Source: a bacterium
GTDB lineage: Bacteria; Krumholzibacteriota; Krumholzibacteria; LZORAL124-64-63
NCBI GenBank assembly: GCA_021767885.1
Contig: JAASSM010000070.1
Coordinates: 1 to 7,387, forward strand
DNA length: 7,387 nucleotides
Direction of reading: 5' to 3'
In this document: piece after piece, positions 1 through 6,076 of the stretch
Position numbering within the stretch: position 1 is the first letter of the stretch
Layout: each line of letters begins with the position of its first letter
Translations under genes and position numbers: made by a program
The notes under the pieces: model-generated
What the model saw: only the letters and a program-made list of their open reading frames with translations
Database searches by the model: none
Told to the model about the DNA's origin: nothing

Positions 1-399
1 CAGCGCAGCCAGCAGGAGTCGGCCCAGGGGGACCTGGCCGGGGTCCTGGCCGCGCCCCAGGCCGTGGGCGATGCCCGCCTGGTCGCGGCCATGGTCGCGG
101 CCGAGGACCGCGACGCCCTCCTGGCCCTCGGCGACCACGCCCGCGACACGCTCGGCGAGGCCGGTGTCGTGATCCTGGGGGCGTCGTGGGGCGGCAAGGG
201 GACGCTGCTGGTCACGCTGACCGCCGACCTCGTGGGTCGGCTGCATGCGGGCGATCTGGTCAAGGAACTGGCCAGCCGTGCGGGTGGCCGGGGCGGGGGC
301 CGGCCCAACACGGCTCAGGCCGGGCTTCCCGACGAGGCGGCGGTGCAGGCCGCGCTCGCGGCGGCGCCCGCGGTGTTGGCGGACGCCGTCAGCGGCTAG
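1..399 (+). CDS. alaS: Alanyl-tRNA synthetase, C-terminal end (partial)
   Basis: This is the last 132 codons of a gene that begins before the window; it is open in frame 1 from base 1 to a TAG at 397-399. AlaRS is the cytoplasmic enzyme that charges tRNA-Ala. The visible part is the C-terminal DHHA1-type domain (C-Ala), which binds tRNA and helps oligomerisation. The deciding feature is the glycine-rich stretch GGRGGGRPNTAQAG near the end, which matches the family's GGKGGGKPDMAQAG-type signature. It is preceded by a beta-rich stretch (VVILGASWGGKGTLLVTLT) as expected for this domain, and the helical tail ends shortly after the signature, so the 3' end looks intact. The catalytic, editing and zinc parts lie outside the window. 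The gene converges on the membrane-protein gene with 33 bases between stop codons. Only a 4-bp-stem hairpin lies in that gap, so no convincing terminator is visible. Confidence 0.95.
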   Translation, partial: QRSQQESAQGDLAGVLAAPQAVGDARLVAAMVAAEDRDALLALGDHARDTLGEAGVVILGASWGGKGTLLVTLTADLVGRLHAGDLVKELASRAGGRGGGRPNTAQAGLPDEAAVQAALAAAPAVLADAVSG

Positions 400-432
400 C
401 CGGCGGGCTCGCCCGGACGACCGGCGGCACGG

Positions 433-2034
433 TCACCGATCCGCGGGGCTGCTGGAGATGGTCAGCAGGAGCTGGTCCTCCACGCCCAGGTCCGCATCCC
501 CGAACCACAGCACGGGGCGGGGCGGCAGCCGGCGTAGCCGTGGCGGGAGCCAGGGCTGGAGCTCGGGCCAGGCCGCCCGCGTCACGTGGAGCGTGGCCCC
601 CTCGCGGAGCGCCCGCACCGCGTCGGCCGCCGCGGCCTGCACCACGCTCTGCCGGGCGTCGCCGCGGCTGGAGCGGGGGCCGGGCAGGCCGTGGATGGTG
701 CGTTCCGGCTGCCAGTAGCCGGCCGCCAGCCAGACGCGGTCCTCCACCAGCACCACGGCGTCACGGGGAGCCGTGCGCCGGACCAGGTATTCCACCAGGG
801 GCTGCCGGGCGTCATGGGTGCGGTGCCGCGGCAGGATCGCTCCCACCAGGTTGTAGCCCACCATCAGGGCGGCGAGCAGGACCGGCAGGGCAGCGCGCGC
901 CCGTGGCCAGCGCGGCCACCATGCCTGCCAGCCCACGGCCGCCAGGGCCACCAGGCCCGGCAGCACCGGCGACCAGAACTTGCGGTTGGCGGGCTCCCAC
1001 CAGCCCGCGAACAGCGTGCCCACCAGCACGACCATCGCCAGGTTGAGCAGGGCCCGGCGCTGGATGGGATCGCGTGCGCGCCAGGCTCGCGGCAGGCCGA
1101 GAAGTCCGCCCAGGAGCACCGATGCCAGCATCGCCGGGGGTGCCAGGCGCAGGAGGAACGCCGCGTCGAGCGGACGCTCGCCGAAGACGTAGGGTGCCAG
1201 GGGGTCGCCGGTGAAGAAGGCCGCGCCCAGGCCGCGGGGCACGTCGGGGGAGATCAGCAGGCGCCAGGACCCGCAGCAGCGGGCGAACTCCTCGCGATAA
1301 CCGGTGAGCCAGTCCCATAGCGTGGCGGGCGCGAGGCTGCCGGTGACCCGGGCGCCGGCGGGCACGGATACCGCCAGGACCACCGCGGCCGCGACGCCGA
1401 GGCAGAGGGCGCCCAGGCGGAGCCTCTGGCCCGGGGGCGCCTCGCGGGCCAGCATGGCCGCCAGCAGGGGCGCGGGCAGGACCAGGGCCTGGTGCAGGAG
1501 GGTGGCCGCCGCGATGGTGGCCGCCAGCAGCAGCGCCTCACGGCGTCCCAGCGGCGCCCGGGCGGCCCGGGCTGGCAGCTCGGCGGCCCACACCAGGTAG
1601 ACGGCTCCCATCAGGGCATACTGCGGGACGCCCTCGGCCTGGGTGCCGAAGTACCAGGCCTGGTACGACCCCGCCACCAGCAGCCACCACAGCGGGGTGG
1701 CCAGCGTGCGGCCGAGCACCGCGCGCAGCATCCGGGCGGCCAGGGCCAGGGCGGCGAGCATGGTGGCCACGCTCAGCAGCTGGAACGGCAGCACGGCGCG
1801 CTCGGGCCAGGCGAACCAGCCCCACAGGTTCCAGTAGAGGCGCAGCAGCGGTTCCAGGAGCAGGTGATGGGGGTGCCAGAGCTGCCGCCACGGTGCGGAC
1901 TCGGCGTCCTGCAGGTAGTAGTAGCTGTCGATGGTCAGCACGTGCTGACGGGTGAGCAACCAGAAGGCGCCGCTGACCAGGAGGGCCAGCGGGAGCCAGG
2001 CGCGGGGCTCGGGTCGGGGACCGGGGCGCAGCAC
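433..2034 (-). CDS. Polytopic membrane protein, probable GT-C-type glycosyltransferase
   Basis: A 533-residue integral membrane protein with about ten hydrophobic segments between residues 12 and 400 and a soluble C-terminal domain of about 130 residues. The architecture resembles GT-C glycosyltransferases (PMT/ArnT-like), which move sugars from lipid-phosphate carriers outside the inner membrane. Supporting features are an acidic first external loop after the first membrane helix (TIDSYYYLQDAES, residues 34-46, with Asp36 as the candidate catalytic acid), the following HPHHLLLEPLLRLYW stretch (54-68), and a GWWEPANRKFWSP motif (344-356) late in the membrane part. I recognise the fold class only; donor and acceptor are unknown. 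The start is a GTG at 2032-2034 with GAAAGG nine bases upstream; no ATG start is evident just upstream. It lies 154 bases from the DJ-1 gene, beyond a 10-bp hairpin, so it may be transcribed separately. A non-enzymatic membrane protein remains possible. Confidence 0.6.
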   Translation of the reverse strand: MLRPGPRPEPRAWLPLALLVSGAFWLLTRQHVLTIDSYYYLQDAESAPWRQLWHPHHLLLEPLLRLYWNLWGWFAWPERAVLPFQLLSVATMLAALALAARMLRAVLGRTLATPLWWLLVAGSYQAWYFGTQAEGVPQYALMGAVYLVWAAELPARAARAPLGRREALLLAATIAAATLLHQALVLPAPLLAAMLAREAPPGQRLRLGALCLGVAAAVVLAVSVPAGARVTGSLAPATLWDWLTGYREEFARCCGSWRLLISPDVPRGLGAAFFTGDPLAPYVFGERPLDAAFLLRLAPPAMLASVLLGGLLGLPRAWRARDPIQRRALLNLAMVVLVGTLFAGWWEPANRKFWSPVLPGLVALAAVGWQAWWPRWPRARAALPVLLAALMVGYNLVGAILPRHRTHDARQPLVEYLVRRTAPRDAVVLVEDRVWLAAGYWQPERTIHGLPGPRSSRGDARQSVVQAAAADAVRALREGATLHVTRAAWPELQPWLPPRLRRLPPRPVLWFGDADLGVEDQLLLTISSSPADR

Positions 2035-2079
2035 GCAGGACGGCCTTTCGGTCGTGGTCCGGATGGCGAGACGCGGGGC

Positions 2080-2088
2080 AATGTACCA
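2080..2088 (-). promoter_or_regulatory. Possible extended -10 promoter for the membrane-protein gene
   Basis: On the minus strand this reads TGGTACATT, a TGn motif followed directly by TACATT, which agrees with TATAAT at four of six positions. It sits about 45 bases before the GTG start and just downstream of the 10-bp hairpin. The only -35 candidate, TTCAGC at a spacing of 18, is poor. It is offered because the hairpin upstream suggests this gene needs its own promoter; AT-poor surroundings make chance less likely but do not exclude it. Confidence 0.25.
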
Positions 2089-2116
2089 CGGGCACGCGAC
2101 CGGCTGAAGCGCGATT

Positions 2117-2142
2117 GCCCGGCCCCGGATCTGGGGCCGGGC
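2117..2142 (-). terminator. Perfect 10-bp hairpin after the DJ-1 gene
   Basis: An exact inverted repeat: left arm GCCCGGCCCC at 2117-2126, loop of six bases, right arm GGGGCCGGGC at 2133-2142. It lies 46 bases past the stop of the minus-strand DJ-1 gene and upstream of the next minus-strand gene, which fits a transcription end or a transcript-stabilising structure. On the minus strand it is followed by AATCGCGCTTC, so there is no U-run and this is not a classical intrinsic terminator. GC-rich genomes often use such hairpins without a U-tract; chance in GC-rich DNA is the alternative. Confidence 0.45.
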
Positions 2143-2188
2143 CGCGGGGCACGCGGGTGCACGGATCCCGACCGCAGCCGGCGCGACC

Positions 2189-2749
2189 CTACTCGCGGAC
2201 GAGCATGGGGGCGGCCACGGTCGCGCGCCGTTCTGGACCGAGCAACTGCTCGATGAGCGTCAGCGCGAACTCGATGGCCGTCCCCGGCCCGCGGCTGGTC
2301 ACCAGGTGCCCGTCCACGACCACGCGATCCTCGCGCCGCCGCGCGGGGTCGAGGTGCTCGAAGAAGCCGGGATGGCAGGTGGCGGCGTGGCCATCGAGCA
2401 GCCCCTGGAGCTGGAGCACCACCGCCGGTGCGGCGCAGATGGCCCCGATGAGGCCCTGGCGCGAGTGCTGTCCGGCGAGCAGCGATCGCAAGGGGCCGCT
2501 CTGCGCCAGGTGCTCGGCGCCGGGCATGCCGCCGGGCAGGGCCACCAGGTCGAAGTGGCGGTCCGCCACCTCGGCGAGCCGGACGTCGGCCACCAGCCTC
2601 ACACCGCGCGAGCAGGTCACGGTCAGGTGATCGCCCACCGCGGCGAGGGTCACGTCGAGGTCGGCACGGCGCAGCGTGTCCACCATGGCGCAGGTCTCGA
2701 TCTCCTCGCTGCCGTCGGCCACGGGGATCAGCACGGTCGGGGGATTCAT
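2189..2749 (-). CDS. DJ-1/YajL-type protein (DJ-1/PfpI superfamily)
   Basis: A 186-residue cytoplasmic protein matching the DJ-1/YajL/ThiJ branch over its whole length. Visible family residues are the GSEEIE loop (13-18) giving the conserved Glu18, TCSRGV with Cys46 and Arg48, LPGG (71-74), the nucleophile elbow IGAICAAPAV with reactive Cys105 (equivalent to human DJ-1 Cys106), His126 in CHPGFF, and SRGPGTAIEFAL (152-163). It ends in APMLVRE, much like the APLVLKD end of human DJ-1. Family members protect against oxidative and carbonyl stress; glyoxalase, protein or nucleotide deglycase and chaperone activities have been proposed and remain debated. The ATG start is fixed by a strong GGAGGT (2755-2760) five bases upstream. 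It lies between two hairpins, suggesting its own transcript, although readthrough from the cytochrome pair is possible. A stress-protection role beside redox cytochromes is plausible but inferred only from position. Confidence 0.92.
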   Translation of the reverse strand: MNPPTVLIPVADGSEEIETCAMVDTLRRADLDVTLAAVGDHLTVTCSRGVRLVADVRLAEVADRHFDLVALPGGMPGAEHLAQSGPLRSLLAGQHSRQGLIGAICAAPAVVLQLQGLLDGHAATCHPGFFEHLDPARRREDRVVVDGHLVTSRGPGTAIEFALTLIEQLLGPERRATVAAPMLVRE

Positions 2750-2802
2750 GGGACACCTCCTGGCTCGCCGTCACCAGTCGCGCTCCCAAGCTAGACCGGG
2801 AA

Positions 2803-2829
2803 GGCCGGCCGCCGCAACGGCGGCCGGCC
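2803..2829 (-). terminator. Perfect 12-bp hairpin ending the cytochrome operon
   Basis: An exact inverted repeat with a 3-base loop: left arm GGCCGGCCGCCG at 2803-2814, loop CAA, right arm CGGCGGCCGGCC at 2818-2829. It starts 16 bases past the stop codon of the NapC-like gene on the minus strand, the expected place for a terminator. The strand continues TTCCCGGTCTAG after the stem, so the U-tract is very short. A 12-bp perfect stem in this position is unlikely to be accidental. It separates the cytochrome pair from the DJ-1 gene, whose start is 53 bases further on. Confidence 0.65.
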
Positions 2830-2845
2830 CCTGGCACGACGCGGA

Positions 2846-4387
2846 TCAGGGCGTGACGAGGGTGTCGGTCGTGGCGGGCACCACCGGGACGTCCGACGGT
2901 GGCCGCCCGGTGAACTCGGCCCGCAGGTACACATGCATGGCCGAGTCCGGCTGGGCGGGCTGCAAGGGCTCGAGGTAGCGGAAGGGGCTGGGACTCTCGA
3001 ATGCCAGCAGCGAGTGGCAGAGGGTGCAATCGCCGCTGATGCTCTGGCCCTGGGCGTCCACCAGGTCGTTGTTGTGGCAGCGGAAGCAGCCGGCGCGGCC
3101 GTGCTCGTGGCCGAGGTGGCTGGGGTAGGTGCCCCAGTCGATGTTCATGTCCGGATGCACGTTGCGACGGTGGGCGGCGGCCAGCTCGGTGGCCATGCGG
3201 TCGAGCTGGCCAGGAAACCGCGAGAGGATCCGGGGTTCACGGACCCGGTAGAACGCTCGCAGGGCCTCGGCCATGGCGCGCTCCCGGTTTCCGCCGCGGT
3301 CGATGGTGGTGGTCAGGGCCGCCAGGGCGGCGGCCTTGGCCCACGGCACGCCCGCGTCGAGGGTCTGGTCGGCCAGCAGCCGATCGGCCACGTCCTCGGG
3401 GCGCCGGTAGATGTGCGTGGCCCGGTTGTGGCAGTCGATGCAGTCCATGACCCGGACCTCGTCGTGGGCGGCCGCCGCCTCGGGCTGAGGCACCGCCCGC
3501 CGGTTGGTGAACCGGTGGAAGGTGTCGCCGCGCCGGACCTCGACCCAGGCCATCTGCATGCGGTCGGCGGTGAGCGGCTGGTAGCGGACCTCGTTCTCGG
3601 GACCCACGTGCCAGTGGATCTTCTCCTGCTGGCCGGCGGCGCCCACCTTCAGCGCCAGCGTGCTGAACCGCGGCGTCACCTCGCGGTCGAGCGCGAAGCG
3701 CTCGAAGGTCTTGATCCGGTCGCCGTAGAACTTCTCCGGCCAGTGGCACTTCTCGCAGGTCTCCCGGGCCGGTCGCAGGTTGTGCACCGGTGTCGGCACC
3801 GGCCGCGCGTACCCGCCGGTGGTCACCAGCCACATCTGACGCAGGCCGTTGAGCTTGGCGTCCACCATGGCCTCGGCGCCCTCGCCCACGTGGCATTCCA
3901 CGCAGGCCACGTGGGCGTGGGGGCTGCTCTGGTAGGTGACCCACTCGGGGTTCATCACGGTGTGGCAGGTGGTCCCGCAGAACTCGGGGCTGTCCATGTG
4001 GTGCAGGATGGCCCCGCCCCCGAAGCCGAGGAATGCCAGGTTGACCACCGTCAGCCCGGCCACCATCAACCCCACGCCCGACGCCAGGGGACCGCGGCGG
4101 GTCAGATCCTCGCCGAACCGTCGATCCAGCAGCTCCCGGGTGGACAGGCCGGTGCGACGGCGCAGCTGCCACCAGCCCACCGGGATCAGCACGAGCCCCA
4201 GCAGGAACACCCCTGGCAGGAGCAGGAAGGTGACCAGCCCGGCGTAGCTGTTGCCCAGGCCTCCGGCGGCCTGCAGCCCCAGCAGGAGCAGGAGCGCGAA
4301 GAACGAGCTCGTGGTCAGCACCACCCCCAGGGTGCCCGTCCGCGTGGCGGACAGGCCCTGGAGGAATGCCTGGAAGCGGCGGAGCAT
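2846..4387 (-). CDS. Membrane-anchored hexaheme cytochrome c, NapC/NirT family
   Basis: A 513-residue inner-membrane cytochrome that would pass electrons between the quinone pool and periplasmic partners. Three hydrophobic segments lie at about 19-40, 48-72 and 102-126; the rest is periplasmic. Six heme sites are visible: an unusual CGTTCH (137-142, CX3CH), then CVECH (162-166), CEKCH (211-215), CIDCH (316-320), CFRCH (434-438) and CTLCH (454-458). Met145 just after the first site and Lys178 in DAKLNGLRQ fit NapC/NrfH features for heme ligation and quinol contact. Classical NapC/NrfH proteins have one anchor helix, four hemes and about 200 residues, so this is the longer three-helix kind reminiscent of Geobacter ImcH. 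The ATG has AAAGGGAG (4393-4400) five bases upstream. It starts 21 bases after the HAO-like gene, so the two are almost certainly one operon, and it is the likely electron partner of that protein. A 12-bp hairpin follows. The exact partner and direction of flow are inferred. Confidence 0.9.
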   Translation of the reverse strand: MLRRFQAFLQGLSATRTGTLGVVLTTSSFFALLLLLGLQAAGGLGNSYAGLVTFLLLPGVFLLGLVLIPVGWWQLRRRTGLSTRELLDRRFGEDLTRRGPLASGVGLMVAGLTVVNLAFLGFGGGAILHHMDSPEFCGTTCHTVMNPEWVTYQSSPHAHVACVECHVGEGAEAMVDAKLNGLRQMWLVTTGGYARPVPTPVHNLRPARETCEKCHWPEKFYGDRIKTFERFALDREVTPRFSTLALKVGAAGQQEKIHWHVGPENEVRYQPLTADRMQMAWVEVRRGDTFHRFTNRRAVPQPEAAAAHDEVRVMDCIDCHNRATHIYRRPEDVADRLLADQTLDAGVPWAKAAALAALTTTIDRGGNRERAMAEALRAFYRVREPRILSRFPGQLDRMATELAAAHRRNVHPDMNIDWGTYPSHLGHEHGRAGCFRCHNNDLVDAQGQSISGDCTLCHSLLAFESPSPFRYLEPLQPAQPDSAMHVYLRAEFTGRPPSDVPVVPATTDTLVTP

Positions 4388-4408
4388 GTCGTCTCCCTTT
4401 CGCCGGTC

Positions 4409-5752
4409 TTACTGCGATAGCGGGCCGGCGAACAGCTCCGCGTACTTCTGCTGCAGGGCACCCGACTTGATGTCGGCCTTGATGTCGGCCGTGGGGCGCT
4501 GCATCCAGGTGTGGAAGGGGTCGGCCAGGATCTCGTCGATGGCGGCGTTCAGCTCCGGGCTGTCCAGCTCCCGCAACTGCGGGAGGTACTTGAAGTAGAA
4601 GTGCTGGCCCACCTCGTAGATGCCGTGCCACCAGGTGTAGTCCGGGCCCATCATGGCCGCGCCGTGGCGGGCGCGCCGGCCTTCGTGGTGCCACAGCTCC
4701 CAGAAGGTCCACTCGTACTTGTTGCTGAAGCTGGCCACGTTCTTGCGGAGACCGAGCTCCGCCACCAGGTCATACAGGCGCTTCGACGGCCTGGCGAACT
4801 TCTCGTTGTAGAGGTTGACCACGCCATCCATCATGGCGTAGTGGCCGTCCACGAAGCCCTGGCCGTGGCAGTTGCGGCAGACGTCCTGCATGCTCTGCCG
4901 CTTCGCCTCCCAGTTCTCCTTGGTCACCGAGATGATGGGCCGCAGGGTCCAGCTGATGCGATCGCCCACGTTGTGGGTGATCTCCTGGGTGCTGGTGGCC
5001 GACATGTGGCAGGTGGCGCAGGTGGGGGCCTCGTAGTAGTCCTGGCCCACGATCCAGCGGTCGCTCTTGATGTTCATCTCGTCGAGGTGGGTGAAGTAGA
5101 CGTTGCCGTGCTTGCTGGCCTCGTAGACCTCCTTCTGCGGATGGTCCGGGCCCAGGTGGCACTTGGAGCACGCCTCGGGCTTGCGGGCCTGGGCCACGTT
5201 GAAGCTGTGCCGCGTGTGGCACGCGGTGCAGGCGCCCTTGCTGCCATCGGGATTGATGCGGCCGATGCCGGTGTTGGGCCAGCTCAGGCGGCTGAGCTTG
5301 TTGGGACTCTCCGGATCGATCTTCACCCTGGCCCCGTGGCAGCTCTCGCAACCGGCCACTGCCACCGGGTCGCCGCCCACGGCGTGGGCGAGGTAGGCGT
5401 CGTTGGAGTCGAGGATCTCGCCGGCGTGGGCGTGGTAGCTGTTCTGCACCTGCTCGGCCTCCTTCTGGTGGCACTGGCCGCAGTCGCGCGGCGTCACCAG
5501 GGTGGCGATGTAGGCGCCCTCGTGGAGGTAGGCGTCGGGCTCGTCGCGGTCGGCGCCATGGCACTGGATGCAGGTGACGCCGGCGGCCCCGTGGTTGCTG
5601 CCGAACCACTGCTTGTAGAGGCCGGGGGACTTCTCCTTGTGACAGGTCATGCACTTGCCGGCGACGGTCTCCTCGTCCTGCGCGGCCGCGGGACCGGTGA
5701 TCAGACTGGCGGCCAGCAGGCTGGCGGTCAGGATGACGAGCGCATGTTTCAT
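4409..5752 (-). CDS. Octaheme cytochrome c, hydroxylamine oxidoreductase (HAO) family
   Basis: A 447-residue secreted cytochrome with a signal peptide (residues 1 to about 24, ending PAAA before Gln25). Eight CXXCH sites are visible: CMTCH (34), CIQCH (61), CGQCH (91), CESCH (135), CTACH (175), CSKCH (195), CATCH (245) and CRNCH (292). The fourth would be the active-site heme by family order. HAO-type signatures include APTCATCHMSAT, HNVGDRISWTLRP (260-272) and the helical tail HEGRRARHGAAMMGPDYTWWHG. Nitrosomonas HAO oxidises hydroxylamine; related proteins in non-nitrifiers can reduce nitrite or hydroxylamine, depending partly on a tyrosine cross-linked to the active heme. The tail has several tyrosines (346, 372, 379, 386, 389), and I cannot assign the key one by eye. 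It is over 100 residues shorter than Nitrosomonas HAO and has no C-terminal membrane helix. GGGAG (5762-5766) lies nine bases before the ATG. It is first in an operon with the NapC-like gene. All eight sites being CXXCH argues against NrfA or octaheme nitrite/tetrathionate reductases, which use CXXCK. Confidence 0.9.
   Translation of the reverse strand: MKHALVILTASLLAASLITGPAAAQDEETVAGKCMTCHKEKSPGLYKQWFGSNHGAAGVTCIQCHGADRDEPDAYLHEGAYIATLVTPRDCGQCHQKEAEQVQNSYHAHAGEILDSNDAYLAHAVGGDPVAVAGCESCHGARVKIDPESPNKLSRLSWPNTGIGRINPDGSKGACTACHTRHSFNVAQARKPEACSKCHLGPDHPQKEVYEASKHGNVYFTHLDEMNIKSDRWIVGQDYYEAPTCATCHMSATSTQEITHNVGDRISWTLRPIISVTKENWEAKRQSMQDVCRNCHGQGFVDGHYAMMDGVVNLYNEKFARPSKRLYDLVAELGLRKNVASFSNKYEWTFWELWHHEGRRARHGAAMMGPDYTWWHGIYEVGQHFYFKYLPQLRELDSPELNAAIDEILADPFHTWMQRPTADIKADIKSGALQQKYAELFAGPLSQ
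4466..4490. repeat. In-frame 12-bp tandem duplication in the HAO-like gene
   Basis: Two perfect adjacent copies of CTTGATGTCGGC (4466-4477 and 4478-4489) plus one further base. On the minus strand they encode ADIKADIK (residues 422-429), near the C terminus of the octaheme cytochrome and well past the last heme. The frame is kept, so the protein gains four residues at most. It is probably a replication-slippage product of no great consequence. Confidence 0.85.
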
Positions 5753-5848
5753 GGTCGGATTCTCCCGGGTCGGGGTCTGGTCAGGGACGGTCTCGCGCCG
5801 AGATCACGGCATCGCGGGGTCGCCCATCAAGATCGAGTGTTCATATTC

Positions 5849-5862
5849 TTGACGTTACTCAA
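5849..5862. promoter_or_regulatory. FNR/DNR-like operator
   Basis: The 14-base palindrome TTGACGTTACTCAA matches the TTGA-N6-TCAA core of CRP/FNR-family sites exactly (FNR prefers TTGAT-N4-ATCAA; DNR/NNR-type sites often begin TTGAC). The symmetry extends one base each side, to CTTGA-N6-TCAAG at 5848-5863. It is centred about 103 bases before the HAO-like start codon, so activation from an upstream position is geometrically possible. A further partial half-site pair, TCAAGA (5827-5832) and TCTTGA (5847-5852), overlaps it. This would link the cytochrome operon to low oxygen or nitrogen oxides, as is known for many nitrogen-respiration genes. The regulator itself is not in the window. Confidence 0.45.
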
Positions 5863-5904
5863 GGAGCCCGTGGTCCGCACATCTCTTTGCCACGTCGTCA
5901 CTTG

Positions 5905-5919
5905 CGATAATCGTTATCA
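5905..5919. promoter_or_regulatory. Fur-box-like palindrome
   Basis: Read on the minus strand this is TGATAACGATTATCG, a 7-1-7 palindrome that agrees with the Fur consensus TGATAAT-N-ATTATCA at 12 of 14 positions. Its AT-rich composition stands out in a GC-rich window. It lies about 153 bases before the HAO-like start and 157 before icd, so it could serve either promoter. Iron control would make sense for an operon whose products need 14 hemes. Related metal regulators of the Fur family (Zur, Mur, PerR) bind similar sites, so the identity of the protein is open. Confidence 0.5.
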
Positions 5920-6076
5920 TTTCCACAACTGGATGGCCCGCACCCGCGGGGCCTCGCTTCTGGTCTGCCCGCGCGCCATCCGTTATGTTCGCGCTGTTTC
6001 GCCGCGACGCCGACAACCGGCCCGCCCCGCCGCCCACCGATCCGGAGGCGGGGCTGCCACCCGCCAAGGAGGCACG

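Larger units (their letters stand above)
5753..6076. other. Divergent intergenic region between the HAO-like gene and icd
   Basis: These 324 bases separate two genes transcribed away from each other, so promoters for both must lie here. The central part (about 5820-5935) is clearly richer in A and T than the flanking genes and holds two palindromes described separately. I found no -35/-10 pair on either strand that I would defend; the best matches were weak. The right part (5985-6076) returns to high GC and contains a short 31-codon ATG-initiated frame running into the icd start. The icd ribosome site AAGGAGG is at 6066-6072. No tRNA, riboswitch or mobile-element end was recognised. Confidence 0.8.

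Noticed and set aside
400..432. Terminator between alaS and the membrane-protein gene
   Set aside because: Only a 4-bp stem (CGGG/CCCG) is present, with no U-tract on either strand.
186..1046. 286-codon plus-strand frame overlapping alaS and the membrane-protein gene
   Set aside because: Extremely Gly/Arg/Pro/Ala-rich, runs across the alaS stop in a different frame, and matches nothing.
2788..2817. -35/-10 promoter for the DJ-1 gene (TTGCGG, 18 bases, TAGCTT on the minus strand)
   Set aside because: Only three of six matches in each hexamer, and the -35 falls inside the hairpin; not better than chance.
1935..3029. 364-codon minus-strand frame spanning the DJ-1 gene
   Set aside because: It covers the DJ-1 gene in another frame and crosses the hairpin regions; its composition is Arg/Pro/Ala-rich shadow sequence.
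2933..4420. 495-codon plus-strand open frame opposite the NapC-like gene
   Set aside because: Rich in Gly, Ala, Val, His and Gln without domain signatures; the opposite strand has six heme motifs, membrane helices and a good ribosome site.
4409..5752. Assignment as NrfA, octaheme nitrite reductase or tetrathionate reductase
   Set aside because: Those enzymes bind the active-site heme through a lysine-type CXXCK (or variant) motif; all eight motifs here are CXXCH, and the tail matches HAO.
5876..5894. Sigma-54-like GG/GC element on the minus strand upstream of the HAO-like gene
   Set aside because: GG and GC are 11 bases apart instead of the required 10, and the -12 half does not match TTGC.
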